Of a stretch of 64,000 nucleotides of DNA, positions 43,775 through 52,000 are shown one piece after another. The notes under the pieces are model-generated. The model saw only the letters and a program-made list of their open reading frames with translations, was not told the origin of the DNA and searched no databases. This DNA comes from Bradyrhizobium yuanmingense (GTDB taxonomy: Bacteria > Pseudomonadota > Alphaproteobacteria > Rhizobiales > Xanthobacteraceae). Positions within the stretch are counted from its first letter, which is position 1. Each line of letters begins with the position of its first letter. The position numbers and the translations under genes are program-made. Location: NCBI RefSeq assembly GCF_029167105.1, contig NZ_JARFML010000004.1, forward strand, positions 248,001 through 312,000. The letters run 5' to 3'.

Positions 43775-44004
43775 CGGTTCGATCCTTAAAGCGCGGCCGG
43801 CCCCACCACGCTGTGGAGCCGCACCACTCCCGTGTCTACGGCAACAATCTTAACCAGATGTAAGCCGGGGAACTCTTGCGGGCCGCGCCTGCCTCCGTAT
43901 CACTACTTAGCGAGGGATCGTTGCATCGGGCGCAACTACACGCGGCGCCGTCATCGGCTTTTCAATTGCGACTGCGTTGCGATTGCGCCGTGCGCGCGGC
44001 GCGA

Positions 44005-45528
44005 CTACATCGTCGCGCCCAGCACCCAGGGCGCGAACTCGGCGCCGCCGAAGTCAAAGCTCTCGCTCTTGGTCGGCTGCCCCGAGGCAGTCTTCAAGAT
44101 CAACTCGAAGATCCGCTGGCCGCATTGTTCGACGCTCTCCTCGCCTTCGAGGATGGTGCCGCAATTGACGTCCATGTCCTCTTCCATGCGCTTGTACATG
44201 GGCGTGTTGGTGGCGAGCTTGATCGAGGGCGCCGGCTTGCAGCCGAACACGCTGCCGCGGCCCGTGGTGAAGCAGACGAGATTGGCGCCACCGGCGACCT
44301 GCCCGGTCGCAGCTACCGGATCGTAGCCGGGCGTGTCCATGAACACGAAGCCCTTCTTGGTGACGGGCTCGGCATAGCGCAGCACCTCGACGAGGTTGGT
44401 GGTGCCGGCCTTGGCCATCGCGCCGAGCGACTTCTCCAGGATGGTGGTGAGGCCACCGGCCTTGTTGCCAGGGCTCGGATTGGCGTTCATCTCGGCGCCT
44501 TCGCGCGTCGTGTATTCGTCCCACCAGCGCATCAGGTCGACCAGCTTCTCGCCGACCTCGCGGCTGACGGCGCGGCGGGTGAGCAGATGCTCGGCGCCAT
44601 AGGTCTCCGGCGTCTCCGACAGGATCACGGTGCCGCCGTGGCGCACGATGAGGTCGCTGGCCGCGCCCAGCGCAGGGTTGGCCGATACGCCGGAATAGCC
44701 GTCCGAGCCGCCGCATTGCAGCGCCACGGTGAGCTCGCTCGCCGGCACCGTCTCGCGCTGGACCTTATTGGCGTCAGTCAGCGCCTCGCGCACGAAGGCG
44801 ATGCCGGCCTCGACCGTCTTGCGGGTGCCTCCGACCTCCTGGATGTCCATCGCACGCAGGCGGCCGGCGAGCTTCTGCTCTTCCATCAGGCCGCCGATCT
44901 GGTTCACCTCGCAGCCGAGACCGAGCACGATGACGTGGGAGAAATTGACGTGGCGCGCATAGCCGCCGAGGGTGCGGCGGAGCAGCGCCAGCGGCTCGTT
45001 CTGCGTCATGCCGCAGCCGGTCTTGTGGGTCAGCGCGACGACGCCGTCGACGTTGGGGAAGTCGGCGAGCGGATTGTCGCCGGTGAAAGGATTCTTCTTG
45101 AAGACGTCGGCGACGAGGCTGGCGACATGCGCGCTGCAATTCACCGAGGTGAGGATGCCGATATAATTGCGCGTGGCGACGCGGCCGTCCGGACGGCGGA
45201 TGCCTTCGAAGGTCGCCGGCAGGTCGAAATTCGGCGTCGGCTTGACGTCGGCGCAATAGGCGTAGTCCTTGGCGAAATCACCCATGCCGCAATTCTGCAC
45301 GTGCACGTGCTGGCCCGGCGCGATGGCTTGCGTGGCAAAGCCGATGATCTGACCGTAGCGCCTGATCGGCTCGCCTGCCGCGATCGGCTTGATCGCGACC
45401 TTGTGGCCGGAGGGAATGCGATCGACCGTGGTCACGCCGTCGGCGACCAATGTTCCCGGCGGCAGGCTCGCGCGCGCGATCACCACGCCATCATCGGGAT
45501 GCAGGCGGATGACGGGGCTGATGGTCAT
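44005..45528 (-). CDS. Altronate/galactarate dehydratase family protein (UxaA/GarD)
   Basis: A 507-residue sugar-acid dehydratase. The N-terminal SAF domain (about 1-90, ending GQHVHVQN) is followed by the large catalytic part with RRPDGRVATRNYIGILTSVNCS, HKTGCGM, LGLGCEVNQ, QCGGSDGYSGVSANPALG and NPSPGNKAGGLTT, all family signatures, with conserved cysteines as metal ligands. It dehydrates altronate, galactarate or a similar hydroxy acid to a 2-keto-3-deoxy acid. It follows an HpcH/HpaI aldolase gene on the same strand, so the two could form a short sugar-acid pathway rather than serve aromatic degradation. AAGGAG precedes the ATG. Confidence 0.88.
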   Translation of the reverse strand: MTISPVIRLHPDDGVVIARASLPPGTLVADGVTTVDRIPSGHKVAIKPIAAGEPIRRYGQIIGFATQAIAPGQHVHVQNCGMGDFAKDYAYCADVKPTPNFDLPATFEGIRRPDGRVATRNYIGILTSVNCSAHVASLVADVFKKNPFTGDNPLADFPNVDGVVALTHKTGCGMTQNEPLALLRRTLGGYARHVNFSHVIVLGLGCEVNQIGGLMEEQKLAGRLRAMDIQEVGGTRKTVEAGIAFVREALTDANKVQRETVPASELTVALQCGGSDGYSGVSANPALGAASDLIVRHGGTVILSETPETYGAEHLLTRRAVSREVGEKLVDLMRWWDEYTTREGAEMNANPSPGNKAGGLTTILEKSLGAMAKAGTTNLVEVLRYAEPVTKKGFVFMDTPGYDPVAATGQVAGGANLVCFTTGRGSVFGCKPAPSIKLATNTPMYKRMEEDMDVNCGTILEGEESVEQCGQRIFELILKTASGQPTKSESFDFGGAEFAPWVLGATM

Positions 45529-45555
45529 GGGAGTCTCCTTGGGTCTCTTACTTCA

Positions 45556-45695
45556 CCTCTCCCCGTTCTTACGGGGAGAGGTCGGATCGCACAGCGATCC
45601 GGGTGAGGGGCAAGCCGCGCGCTCAATCGTTAGATTTAGTCGTGTTGAGAGAGGCCCCTCACCCTGACCCTCTCCCCGTAAGAACGGGGAGAGGG
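45556..45695. repeat. Palindromic repeat with nested hairpins
   Basis: CCTCTCCCCGTTCTTACGGG (from 45556, itself a hairpin GTTCTTAC within CCCCG/CGGGG) reappears inverted near the end (TCTCCCCGTAAGAACGGGGA, 45671-45690). Arms ending GGGTGAGGGGC and GCCCCTCACCC also pair. It lies between two genes of the same operon direction, 7 bases from the aldolase stop, and could limit transcript flow into the dehydratase gene. Confidence 0.8.
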
Positions 45696-45702
45696 AAAGA
45701 GC

Positions 45703-46479
45703 TCAGGCTTTGCCGCCCGAATCCTTGCGGGTCGCGTTCACCTGCATCTTGGCGTAGGTCGTCATCAGTCCGACTTCGTTGGACAGCGTCACCAGCTTGA
45801 AGCCCATGTTGATCGCACGCGCTGCGCCTTCGGCGCCGCTGCAATGGATGCCCGGGTTGAGGCCGCGCTTGCCGCACTCCTTGATGATCTTCTCGTAGAT
45901 CGCGAGGATCTCGGGCTCGCTGCGGTCGAGCTTGGGCTCGAGGCCGTAGGAGAAGCCGAGATCGGACGGGCCGATATAGACGCCGTCAATGCCTTCGACG
46001 TCGAGGATCGCTTCCATATTCTCGACGGCGGTCCGCGTCTCCATCATCGGCAGCAGCACGATCTCGTCGTTGGCCGTCTTCTGATAGGAGCCCGCGGTGC
46101 CGTACATGCCGGCGCGGATCGGACCGTTGGAGCGCACGCCCTTGGGCGGATATTTCGCATAGGAGACCAGGTTCCGGGCTTCCTGCGGGGTGTTGACCAT
46201 CGGGCAGATCACGCCATAGGCACCGCCGTCGAGCACCTTGCCGATGATGCCGGGCTCGTTCCAGGGCACGCGGACCATCGGGGTAACCGGATGCTTGTCC
46301 ATGGCCTGGAAGCATTGCACCATCGACAGATAGTCCTGCACGCCGTGCTGCATGTCGACCGTGACGCTGTCGAAGCCGCATTGCGCGATCATCTCGGCCG
46401 AGAAGCCGGAGGGGATGGCAAGCCAGGCGTTGACGACCGCCTTGCCCGACTTCCAGATCTCTTTGACTTTATTCGCCAC
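45703..46479 (-). CDS. hpaI: HpcH/HpaI-family class II aldolase
   Basis: A 258-residue divalent-metal aldolase. Key residues align with E. coli HpaI: His45 (VDMQHGVQ), Arg70 (PMVRVPWNEP), Glu147 (MMETRTAVENMEAI) and Asp173 (YIGPSDL). HpaI splits 4-hydroxy-2-oxoheptanedioate into pyruvate and succinic semialdehyde, last step of homoprotocatechuate breakdown, and hpaR lies just upstream. However, the next gene is a GarD-like dehydratase, and 5-keto-4-deoxyglucarate aldolase (GarL) belongs to the same family, so the symbol is tentative. Residue 44 is Gln where HpaI/GarL have Glu. The start is a GTG at 46479 with GGAAGGAAAGG upstream. Confidence 0.7.
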   Translation of the reverse strand: MANKVKEIWKSGKAVVNAWLAIPSGFSAEMIAQCGFDSVTVDMQHGVQDYLSMVQCFQAMDKHPVTPMVRVPWNEPGIIGKVLDGGAYGVICPMVNTPQEARNLVSYAKYPPKGVRSNGPIRAGMYGTAGSYQKTANDEIVLLPMMETRTAVENMEAILDVEGIDGVYIGPSDLGFSYGLEPKLDRSEPEILAIYEKIIKECGKRGLNPGIHCSGAEGAARAINMGFKLVTLSNEVGLMTTYAKMQVNATRKDSGGKA

Positions 46480-46593
46480 GTTGCCTTTCCTTCCCTGTTG
46501 CTCTCACTCGCCGCGGATCGGGTTGGGCGCACTTTGAGCGAAAAAAAGCGTGAATGTCCATGGCTCTCGCCGCGCACGCGCGCATATCTGGTT

Positions 46594-47112
46594 TCACTCC
46601 CCGGCTATTGTCTCATCCGCGCCGCCGAGCCCCGCAAGGCTCCGTTCGAGCTCGCCGAGCATGTCCTGCAATTCGGCGAGCTTGCGGGCGCCGAAGCGCC
46701 GCGTGATCTCGGCATAGATCGCTTCCGAGGTCGGCGCGACAGAGGCCATCAGCTTCAGCCCCTCCTTCGAGATCGAGACCATGCTGCGGCGCTGATCCGC
46801 TTTCGCCGTCTTGCGCTCGATCAGGTTGCGCGCCTCGAGGTCGCGCAGGATGCGCGACAGGCTCGGCCCGAGCAGGAACGCGGTGCGCGCGAGTTCCGTG
46901 ACCTCGACCGCCTCGATCGCCGCCAGCGCCCGCAGGATACGCCATTGCTGCTCGGTCAGGCCGTGCTCGCGCAGCGAGGGACGAAACTGCCGCATCACCG
47001 CTTCCCGGGCCCGCAGCAGCGACATCGGCAGCGAGCGCGAGAAATCGCGCATCGGCACCTGGCGCGCGGCCGGCGGGTGACCGTTGGCGGGATCGGCGGA
47101 TTTCTTCGTCAT
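46594..47112 (-). CDS. hpaR: MarR-family repressor of the homoprotocatechuate genes (HpaR-like)
   Basis: A 172-residue winged-helix regulator. Residues about 35-150 form the MarR fold: REHGLTEQQWRILRAL, a helix-turn-helix in VTELARTAFLLGPSLSRILRDLEARNLI, and the wing with DQRRSMVSISKEG. In HpaR the inducer is homoprotocatechuate or 4-hydroxyphenylacetate. It is divergent from hpaH with 111 bases between, containing a perfect 14-bp palindrome, so it very likely represses the plus-strand operon and its own. The ATG has AAAGGG upstream. The aldolase gene follows on the same strand after 114 bases. Confidence 0.88.
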   Translation of the reverse strand: MTKKSADPANGHPPAARQVPMRDFSRSLPMSLLRAREAVMRQFRPSLREHGLTEQQWRILRALAAIEAVEVTELARTAFLLGPSLSRILRDLEARNLIERKTAKADQRRSMVSISKEGLKLMASVAPTSEAIYAEITRRFGARKLAELQDMLGELERSLAGLGGADETIAGE

Positions 47113-47164
47113 GACGCCCTTTCAAGCCGCAAAACGTTTGCAGTGCAGCAAGCCGAATTTGTGT

Positions 47165-47193
47165 TTGACGCATTCACTTAACATGTTAAGTAT
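47165..47193. promoter_or_regulatory. hpaH promoter with HpaR operator palindrome
   Basis: A -35-like TTGACG (47165-47170) and a weak -10 (AAGTAT, 47188-47193, 17-base spacing) flank the perfect palindrome CTTAACATGTTAAG (47177-47190). Binding of a MarR dimer there would block the promoter. hpaH starts 31 bases beyond and hpaR reads away on the other strand. Confidence 0.7.
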
Positions 47194-47223
47194 CTCGCGG
47201 CACCACGATTTGTAAGATCACAA

Positions 47224-48030
47224 ATGGCGCTTTCCAACGACGATATCCAAGCTTGTGCAAGGCGTCTGCATCAGGCGGAGAAGACCCGCACGCAGATCCG
47301 GCAGCTTTCGCAAGACTTCCCAGACATCAGCATCGCGGATGCCTACGCGATTCAGAAGGCCTGGGTCGACGTCAAGATCGCCGAGGGGCGCGTGGTCAAA
47401 GGCCACAAGATCGGCCTCACTTCGAAGGCGATGCAGAGCGCGCTTGGCATCGACGAGCCGGATTCGGGCGTGCTGCTCGACGACATGTTCTTCGCCGATG
47501 GCGGATTGGTACCGACCGAGCGTTTCATCGCCACGCGCGTCGAGGCCGAGCTCGCCTTCGTCATGAGCAAGCGCCTTTCAGGGCCCGACTGCACGATCTT
47601 CGACGTGCTCAACGCCACCGACTTCGTGGTGCCGGCGCTGGAGATTTTGGATACGCGGATCGAGCGCGTCGATTCCAGGACCAAGGCGACGCGAAAGATT
47701 TTCGACACCATCGCCGACAATGCAGCGAATGCCGGCATCGTGCTCGGGGGGCGGCCGATCCGTCCGCTGGATGCCGACCTGCGCTGGATCGGTGCGCTCT
47801 GCTTCAAGAACGGCCAGCTGGAAGAGACCGGCCTTGCCGCCGGCGTGCTCAACCATCCCGCCACCGCCGTCGCCTGGCTCGCCAACAAGATCGCCCCGCT
47901 TGGGCTGGCGCTCGAGCCTGGCCAGGTCGTGCTCGCCGGCTCGTTCATCCGTCCGATCGAGACCCGCAAGGGCGACACAATCCAGGCCGATTATGGCGCC
48001 TACGGCTCGGTGAGCTGCTACTTCGCCTAG
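47224..48030 (+). CDS. hpaH: 2-oxo-hept-4-ene-1,7-dioate hydratase HpaH
   Basis: Hydrates 2-oxohept-4-ene-1,7-dioate to the hydroxy keto acid that HpaI cleaves. The 268-residue protein has the FAH-related hydratase fold: AYAIQKAWVDVKIAEGRVVKGHKIGLTSKAMQ, DDMFF, a metal site with RVEAELAFVM (two Glu) and VVPALEILDTRI (Glu-Asp), and the closing VLAGSFIRPIETRKGDTIQADYG. Length matches the family. First gene of the plus-strand hpa operon, directly behind the palindromic operator; hpaF follows after 28 bases. Confidence 0.92.
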   Translation: MALSNDDIQACARRLHQAEKTRTQIRQLSQDFPDISIADAYAIQKAWVDVKIAEGRVVKGHKIGLTSKAMQSALGIDEPDSGVLLDDMFFADGGLVPTERFIATRVEAELAFVMSKRLSGPDCTIFDVLNATDFVVPALEILDTRIERVDSRTKATRKIFDTIADNAANAGIVLGGRPIRPLDADLRWIGALCFKNGQLEETGLAAGVLNHPATAVAWLANKIAPLGLALEPGQVVLAGSFIRPIETRKGDTIQADYGAYGSVSCYFA

Positions 48031-48058
48031 GCGGAAGAAGACAGGGAGTGAAACCGCG

Positions 48059-48457
48059 ATGCCGCATTTCACCATCGAATATTCGGCCAATCTCGACGGC
48101 CGTCTCGACATCGCCGCGGTGTGCGAGGTCGTGCGCAAGGCAGCCGTCGAGACCGGCATCTTCCCGCTCGGCGGCATCCGTGTTCGCGCTGTCAGGTGCG
48201 AGCATTATGCGATTGCGGATGCACGCAACGATTACGGTTTCCTCGACATGGTGCTGCGCATCGGCGAGGGGCGCGACCTTCCCACCCGCCAGAAGGCCGG
48301 CGAGCACGTCTTCCAGGCGCTCTCGCGACACCTCGATCCCGTCTTCGCCGCCAGCAAGTTCGCCCTGTCGTTCGACATGCAGATCAACGACAAGGACACC
48401 AGTTGGAAGCGCAACAACATTCACGACGCCCTGAAAGCGGAGGCCGCTCATGGATAA
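48059..48457 (+). CDS. hpaF: 5-carboxymethyl-2-hydroxymuconate isomerase HpaF
   Basis: Tautomerase of about 132 residues that interconverts the enol and keto forms of 5-carboxymethyl-2-hydroxymuconate. Met1-Pro2 exposes the catalytic N-terminal proline (PHFTIEYSANL), and the arginine at RVRAVRCEHYAIAD and the later DMQINDKDTSWKRNNIHD are typical of the CHMI family, which forms trimers. Its last codons overlap the start of hpaE by 8 bases, so translation is coupled. Confidence 0.92.
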   Translation: MPHFTIEYSANLDGRLDIAAVCEVVRKAAVETGIFPLGGIRVRAVRCEHYAIADARNDYGFLDMVLRIGEGRDLPTRQKAGEHVFQALSRHLDPVFAASKFALSFDMQINDKDTSWKRNNIHDALKAEAAHG

Positions 48458-49988
48458 GCCCACGCCGAAAGCCGATCTGTTCCAGGCCAACCGCGACCGC
48501 CTCGCGCCGCTGCTGAAGAAGCTGCAAGCGGACGGTATCGGCCACATGATCGACGGCAAGACCGTCGCCTCGATCTCGGGCGAGACGTTCGAGACCAGGT
48601 CGCCGGTCGATGGCGCCGTGCTCGCCAGCGTCGCGCGGGGCAATGCCGAGGATATCGACGCTGCCGCGACCGCAGCAGCGCTCGCCTTCAAGTCCTGGCG
48701 CGACATGGGGCCGGCGATGCGGAAGAAGCTGCTGCATCGGGTGGCCGACGCGATCGAGGACAATGCCGACGACATCGCAGTGCTCGAATGCATCGACACC
48801 GGCCAGGCCTATCGCTTCATGGCCAAGGCCGCGATCCGCGCCGCCGAGAATTTCCGCTTCTTCGCCGACAAATGCGCCGAGGCACGCGACGGCCTCAATA
48901 CCCCGAGCGACGAGCACTGGAACATCTCGACTCGCGTGCCGATCGGCCCGGTCGGCGTGATCACGCCATGGAATACGCCGTTCATGCTCTCGACCTGGAA
49001 GATCGCCCCTGCCCTGGCGGCCGGCTGCACCGTCGTGCACAAGCCGGCTGAATGGTCGCCGGTGACGGCCTCCATTCTGGGAAGGCTCGTCAAGGAAGCC
49101 GGCGTTCCCGACGGCGTGCTCAACACCGTGCACGGTTTCGGCGAGGAAGCCGGCAAGGCTTTGACCGAGCATCCCGCCATCAAGGCGATCGGCTTCGTCG
49201 GCGAGAGCGCGACCGGCTCGGCCATCATGATGCAGGGCGCGCCCACGCTGAAGCGCGTGCATTTCGAGCTCGGCGGCAAGAACCCGGTGATCGTGTTCGA
49301 CGACGCCGATCTCGATCGCGCGCTCGATGCCGTCGTGTTCATGATCTACTCGCTCAATGGCGAGCGCTGCACCTCTTCGAGCCGCCTGCTGATCCAGCAG
49401 GGCATCGCGAAAGAATTCGTGGAGAAGCTGACCGCGCGCGTGAAGGCGCTAAAGGTCGGCCACCCCCTCGATCCCGCCACCGAGATCGGGCCGCTGATCC
49501 ATGAGCGGCATCTGGCAAAGGTCTGCTCCTATTTCGACGTGGCGCGCCAGGACGGCGCCACCATTGCAGTCGGCGGCAAGGCCTATGACGGCCCCGGCGG
49601 CGGGCATTATGTCGAGCCCACCTTGGTCACCGGCGCGCATGGCAAGATGCGCGTGGCGCAGGAAGAAGTGTTCGGGCCGTTCCTCACCGTGCTGCCGTTC
49701 CGCGACGAGGCGGACGCGATCGAGATCGCCAACGACATCCGCTATGGCCTCACCGGCTATGTCTGGACCAATGACATGGGACGCGCACTGCGCGTTGCCG
49801 ATGCACTGGAAGCCGGCATGATCTGGCTGAACTCGGAAAACGTCCGCCATCTGCCGACGCCGTTCGGGGGCATGAAGGCTTCAGGCATCGGCCGCGACGG
49901 CGGCGATTACTCGTTCGACTTCTACATGGAAACCAAGCACGTCTCGCTGGCGCGGGGCACGCACAAGATTCAGAAGCTGGGAATTTAG
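48450..49988 (+). CDS. hpaE: 5-carboxymethyl-2-hydroxymuconate semialdehyde dehydrogenase HpaE
   Basis: NAD-dependent aldehyde dehydrogenase of 512 residues that oxidises the ring-cleavage semialdehyde to the dicarboxylate. General base Glu273 (HFELGGKNP) and nucleophile Cys307 (NGERCTSSSRL) are present. So are the cofactor motifs TPWNTPFMLSTWKIAPALAAGC and GESATGS and the C-terminal EEVFGPFLTVLPF. Compared with most ALDHs it has an N-terminal extension of some 15 residues, usual for HpaE. It overlaps hpaF by 8 bases. The gap to hpaD (134 bases) is filled by a palindromic repeat, the only break in the operon. Confidence 0.92.
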   Translation: MDKPTPKADLFQANRDRLAPLLKKLQADGIGHMIDGKTVASISGETFETRSPVDGAVLASVARGNAEDIDAAATAAALAFKSWRDMGPAMRKKLLHRVADAIEDNADDIAVLECIDTGQAYRFMAKAAIRAAENFRFFADKCAEARDGLNTPSDEHWNISTRVPIGPVGVITPWNTPFMLSTWKIAPALAAGCTVVHKPAEWSPVTASILGRLVKEAGVPDGVLNTVHGFGEEAGKALTEHPAIKAIGFVGESATGSAIMMQGAPTLKRVHFELGGKNPVIVFDDADLDRALDAVVFMIYSLNGERCTSSSRLLIQQGIAKEFVEKLTARVKALKVGHPLDPATEIGPLIHERHLAKVCSYFDVARQDGATIAVGGKAYDGPGGGHYVEPTLVTGAHGKMRVAQEEVFGPFLTVLPFRDEADAIEIANDIRYGLTGYVWTNDMGRALRVADALEAGMIWLNSENVRHLPTPFGGMKASGIGRDGGDYSFDFYMETKHVSLARGTHKIQKLGI

Positions 49989-49998
49989 CGGCGGTGTA

Positions 49999-50095
49999 AT
50001 TCCGGGGCGGCTCGAAGAGCCGAACCCGGAATCCATCGAGCAGCAGAGTTGGTGGATGAATGGATTCCGGGTTCGTGCTTCGCACGCCCCGGAAT
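49999..50095. repeat. Palindromic repeat inside the hpa operon (ATTCCGGGGCG type)
   Basis: ATTCCGGGGCG (49999-50009) pairs with CGCCCCGGAAT (50085-50095); inner arms CGAACCCGGAATCCAT and ATGGATTCCGGGTTCG also pair. Same family as the element at 56322-56436. It lies between hpaE and hpaD and would form a strong mRNA hairpin there. Confidence 0.85.
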
Positions 50096-50122
50096 GACGA
50101 AGCCGAGAGAGGGGAAACGCAC

Positions 50123-51106
50123 ATGCCGGTACCGCAACATGTCTTCGAACCGCCGTTCAACATCATCCGCTCCAGCCATGTCGTGCTCGACGTCACCGAT
50201 CTGAAGCTGAGCCGCGAGTTCTATGAGACCGTTGTCGGCCTGCATGTCGAGGATTCTGACGACGAGGTCGTGTACCTGCGCGCGGCCGAGGAGCACCAGC
50301 ATCACTCGCTGGTGCTGCGCAAGGCCGCGGTGCCGGCTTGCGCCCGGCTCGGGTTCAAGGTCGGCAACGACAAAGATCTCGACAAGGCCGCCGCGTTCCT
50401 GTCCGAGAACGGCCTCGCCTACGCCTTCGTCGACCAGCCGTTCCAGGGCCGCACGCTGCAATTCACCGATCCCTTCGGCTTTAGAATCGAGCTCTACGCG
50501 GCGATGGAGCGGCGGCCGCACCTCTTGCGCCGCTACGACCTCTACCGGGGCTGCCATCCGCAGCGGCTGGATCATTTCAACGTCTTCGCGGCCGAAGTGC
50601 AGGACACGATCGAATTCTACGCCCGGCTCGGCTTTCGCCTCACCGAATATGCCGAGGAGGACGGGCCGAACGGGCGCATTGCGGCGGCCTGGATGCATCG
50701 CAAGGGCAACGTCCACGATTTTGCCATCACCAACGGCAAGGGCCCGCGCCTCCATCACTTCGCCTACTGGACACCGACGGCAATGAACATCATCCATCTC
50801 TGCGACGTCATGGCTTCGCAAGGTTTTGTGAAGAGCATCGAACGCGGGCCAGGACGCCACGGCATCTCGAACGCGTTCTTCCTCTATGTGCGCGATCCCG
50901 ACGGACACCGCCTCGAACTCTACACCAGCGACTATTTTACGGGCGATCACGACCACGAGCCGTTGCGCTGGTCGCTGCGCGATCCGCGCCGTCAGACGCT
51001 GTGGGGCGCTCCTGCCCCGCGGTCCTGGTTCGAGCAGGGCTCACCGTTCACGGGGCAGGCCGTGCGCGAGCCGAAATTCGTGGCCGATGTACTGGTGGCG
51101 GACTGA
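50123..51106 (+). CDS. hpaD: 3,4-dihydroxyphenylacetate 2,3-dioxygenase HpaD
   Basis: Extradiol ring-cleaving enzyme of the vicinal-oxygen-chelate class, 327 residues. Metal ligands fit the homoprotocatechuate 2,3-dioxygenase pattern: His151 (RLDHFNVF), His212 (or 211, LHHFAYW) and Glu265 (RLELYTSDY). An N-terminal non-catalytic repeat (about 20-130) and a C-terminal extension (about 285-327) match the Brevibacterium/Arthrobacter-type enzyme rather than the LigB-type HpaD of E. coli. ATG at 50123 has GAGAGGGG upstream; a longer frame enters the repeat. Its stop shares one base with the next ATG (TGATG). Confidence 0.92.
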   Translation: MPVPQHVFEPPFNIIRSSHVVLDVTDLKLSREFYETVVGLHVEDSDDEVVYLRAAEEHQHHSLVLRKAAVPACARLGFKVGNDKDLDKAAAFLSENGLAYAFVDQPFQGRTLQFTDPFGFRIELYAAMERRPHLLRRYDLYRGCHPQRLDHFNVFAAEVQDTIEFYARLGFRLTEYAEEDGPNGRIAAAWMHRKGNVHDFAITNGKGPRLHHFAYWTPTAMNIIHLCDVMASQGFVKSIERGPGRHGISNAFFLYVRDPDGHRLELYTSDYFTGDHDHEPLRWSLRDPRRQTLWGAPAPRSWFEQGSPFTGQAVREPKFVADVLVAD

Positions 51107-51975
51107 TGAAGCTGCCTCGTCTCGCCACCTATTCCGTCAAGGGGGATGTCAGCTACGGCGCCGTCCTGGAGGGCGGCATCGTCGATCTCTCCGCGCGTCA
51201 TGCAAGAGACTATCCCACGCTGCGCGAGGTGATCGCCGCCGGCAAGCTCATCAGCTTTGCCGAAGAGGCTGCCGGTCGCAAACCCGATCACGCGCTCACT
51301 GAGATCACCTGGCTGCCGCCGGTCCCCGCGCCGGAGAAGATCATCTGCATCGGCGTCAACTATCCCGACCGCAACGCCGAATACAAGGACGGCCAGGAGG
51401 CGCCGAAATATCCGAGCATGTTCATGCGCTCGCCCCGCTCCTTCGTCGGGCACGACACGCCGCTGGTGCGCCCGCGCGCCTCGGCGCAGCTCGACTATGA
51501 GGGCGAGATCGTGCTGGTGATCGGCAAGCCAGGCCGGCACATTCCGGAAAGCGCCGCGCTCGATCACATCGCCGCGCTCACGCTCTGCAACGAGGGCTCG
51601 GTGCGCGACTGGCTGCGCCACGCCAAGTTCAACGTGACGCAGGGCAAGAACTTCGATTCCAGCGGCAGCCTCGGCCCGTGGCTCGTGCCCTACACATCGG
51701 AATCGCAGATCGCGGACATCAGGCTCACCACGCATGTCAACGGCGAGCTCAGACAGGACGATCGCACCAGCCGGCTGATGTTTCCGTTCCGCTATCTCTT
51801 GAACTATATCTCGACCTTCGCAACCCTAGTCCCCGGCGATATCATCGTCACGGGCACGCCGACCGGCGCGGGTGCGCGGTTCGATCCGCCGCGATATCTG
51901 AAGCCCGGCGACATCGTCGAGATCGAGGCCGAGGGGATCGGACGCTTGAGCAACGGCGTGATCGACGAAGCCTGA
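51106..51975 (+). CDS. hpaG: FAH-family decarboxylase/isomerase, HpaG-like, single domain
   Basis: A 289-residue fumarylacetoacetate-hydrolase-fold enzyme. The metal site shows in LDYEGEIVLVIGK (Asp and Glu), with KIICIGVNYPDRNAEYKD ahead and GDIIVTGTPTGAGARF as the closing loop. In the hpa cluster the expected role is decarboxylation of 5-oxopent-3-ene-1,2,5-tricarboxylate. E. coli HpaG carries two such domains (about 430 residues); here only one is encoded, which may form a homodimer or do only part of the job. Coupled to hpaD by a one-base overlap. Confidence 0.75.
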   Translation: MKLPRLATYSVKGDVSYGAVLEGGIVDLSARHARDYPTLREVIAAGKLISFAEEAAGRKPDHALTEITWLPPVPAPEKIICIGVNYPDRNAEYKDGQEAPKYPSMFMRSPRSFVGHDTPLVRPRASAQLDYEGEIVLVIGKPGRHIPESAALDHIAALTLCNEGSVRDWLRHAKFNVTQGKNFDSSGSLGPWLVPYTSESQIADIRLTTHVNGELRQDDRTSRLMFPFRYLLNYISTFATLVPGDIIVTGTPTGAGARFDPPRYLKPGDIVEIEAEGIGRLSNGVIDEA

Positions 51976-52000
51976 ACAACAAGCGAAATGGAATAGCCAA

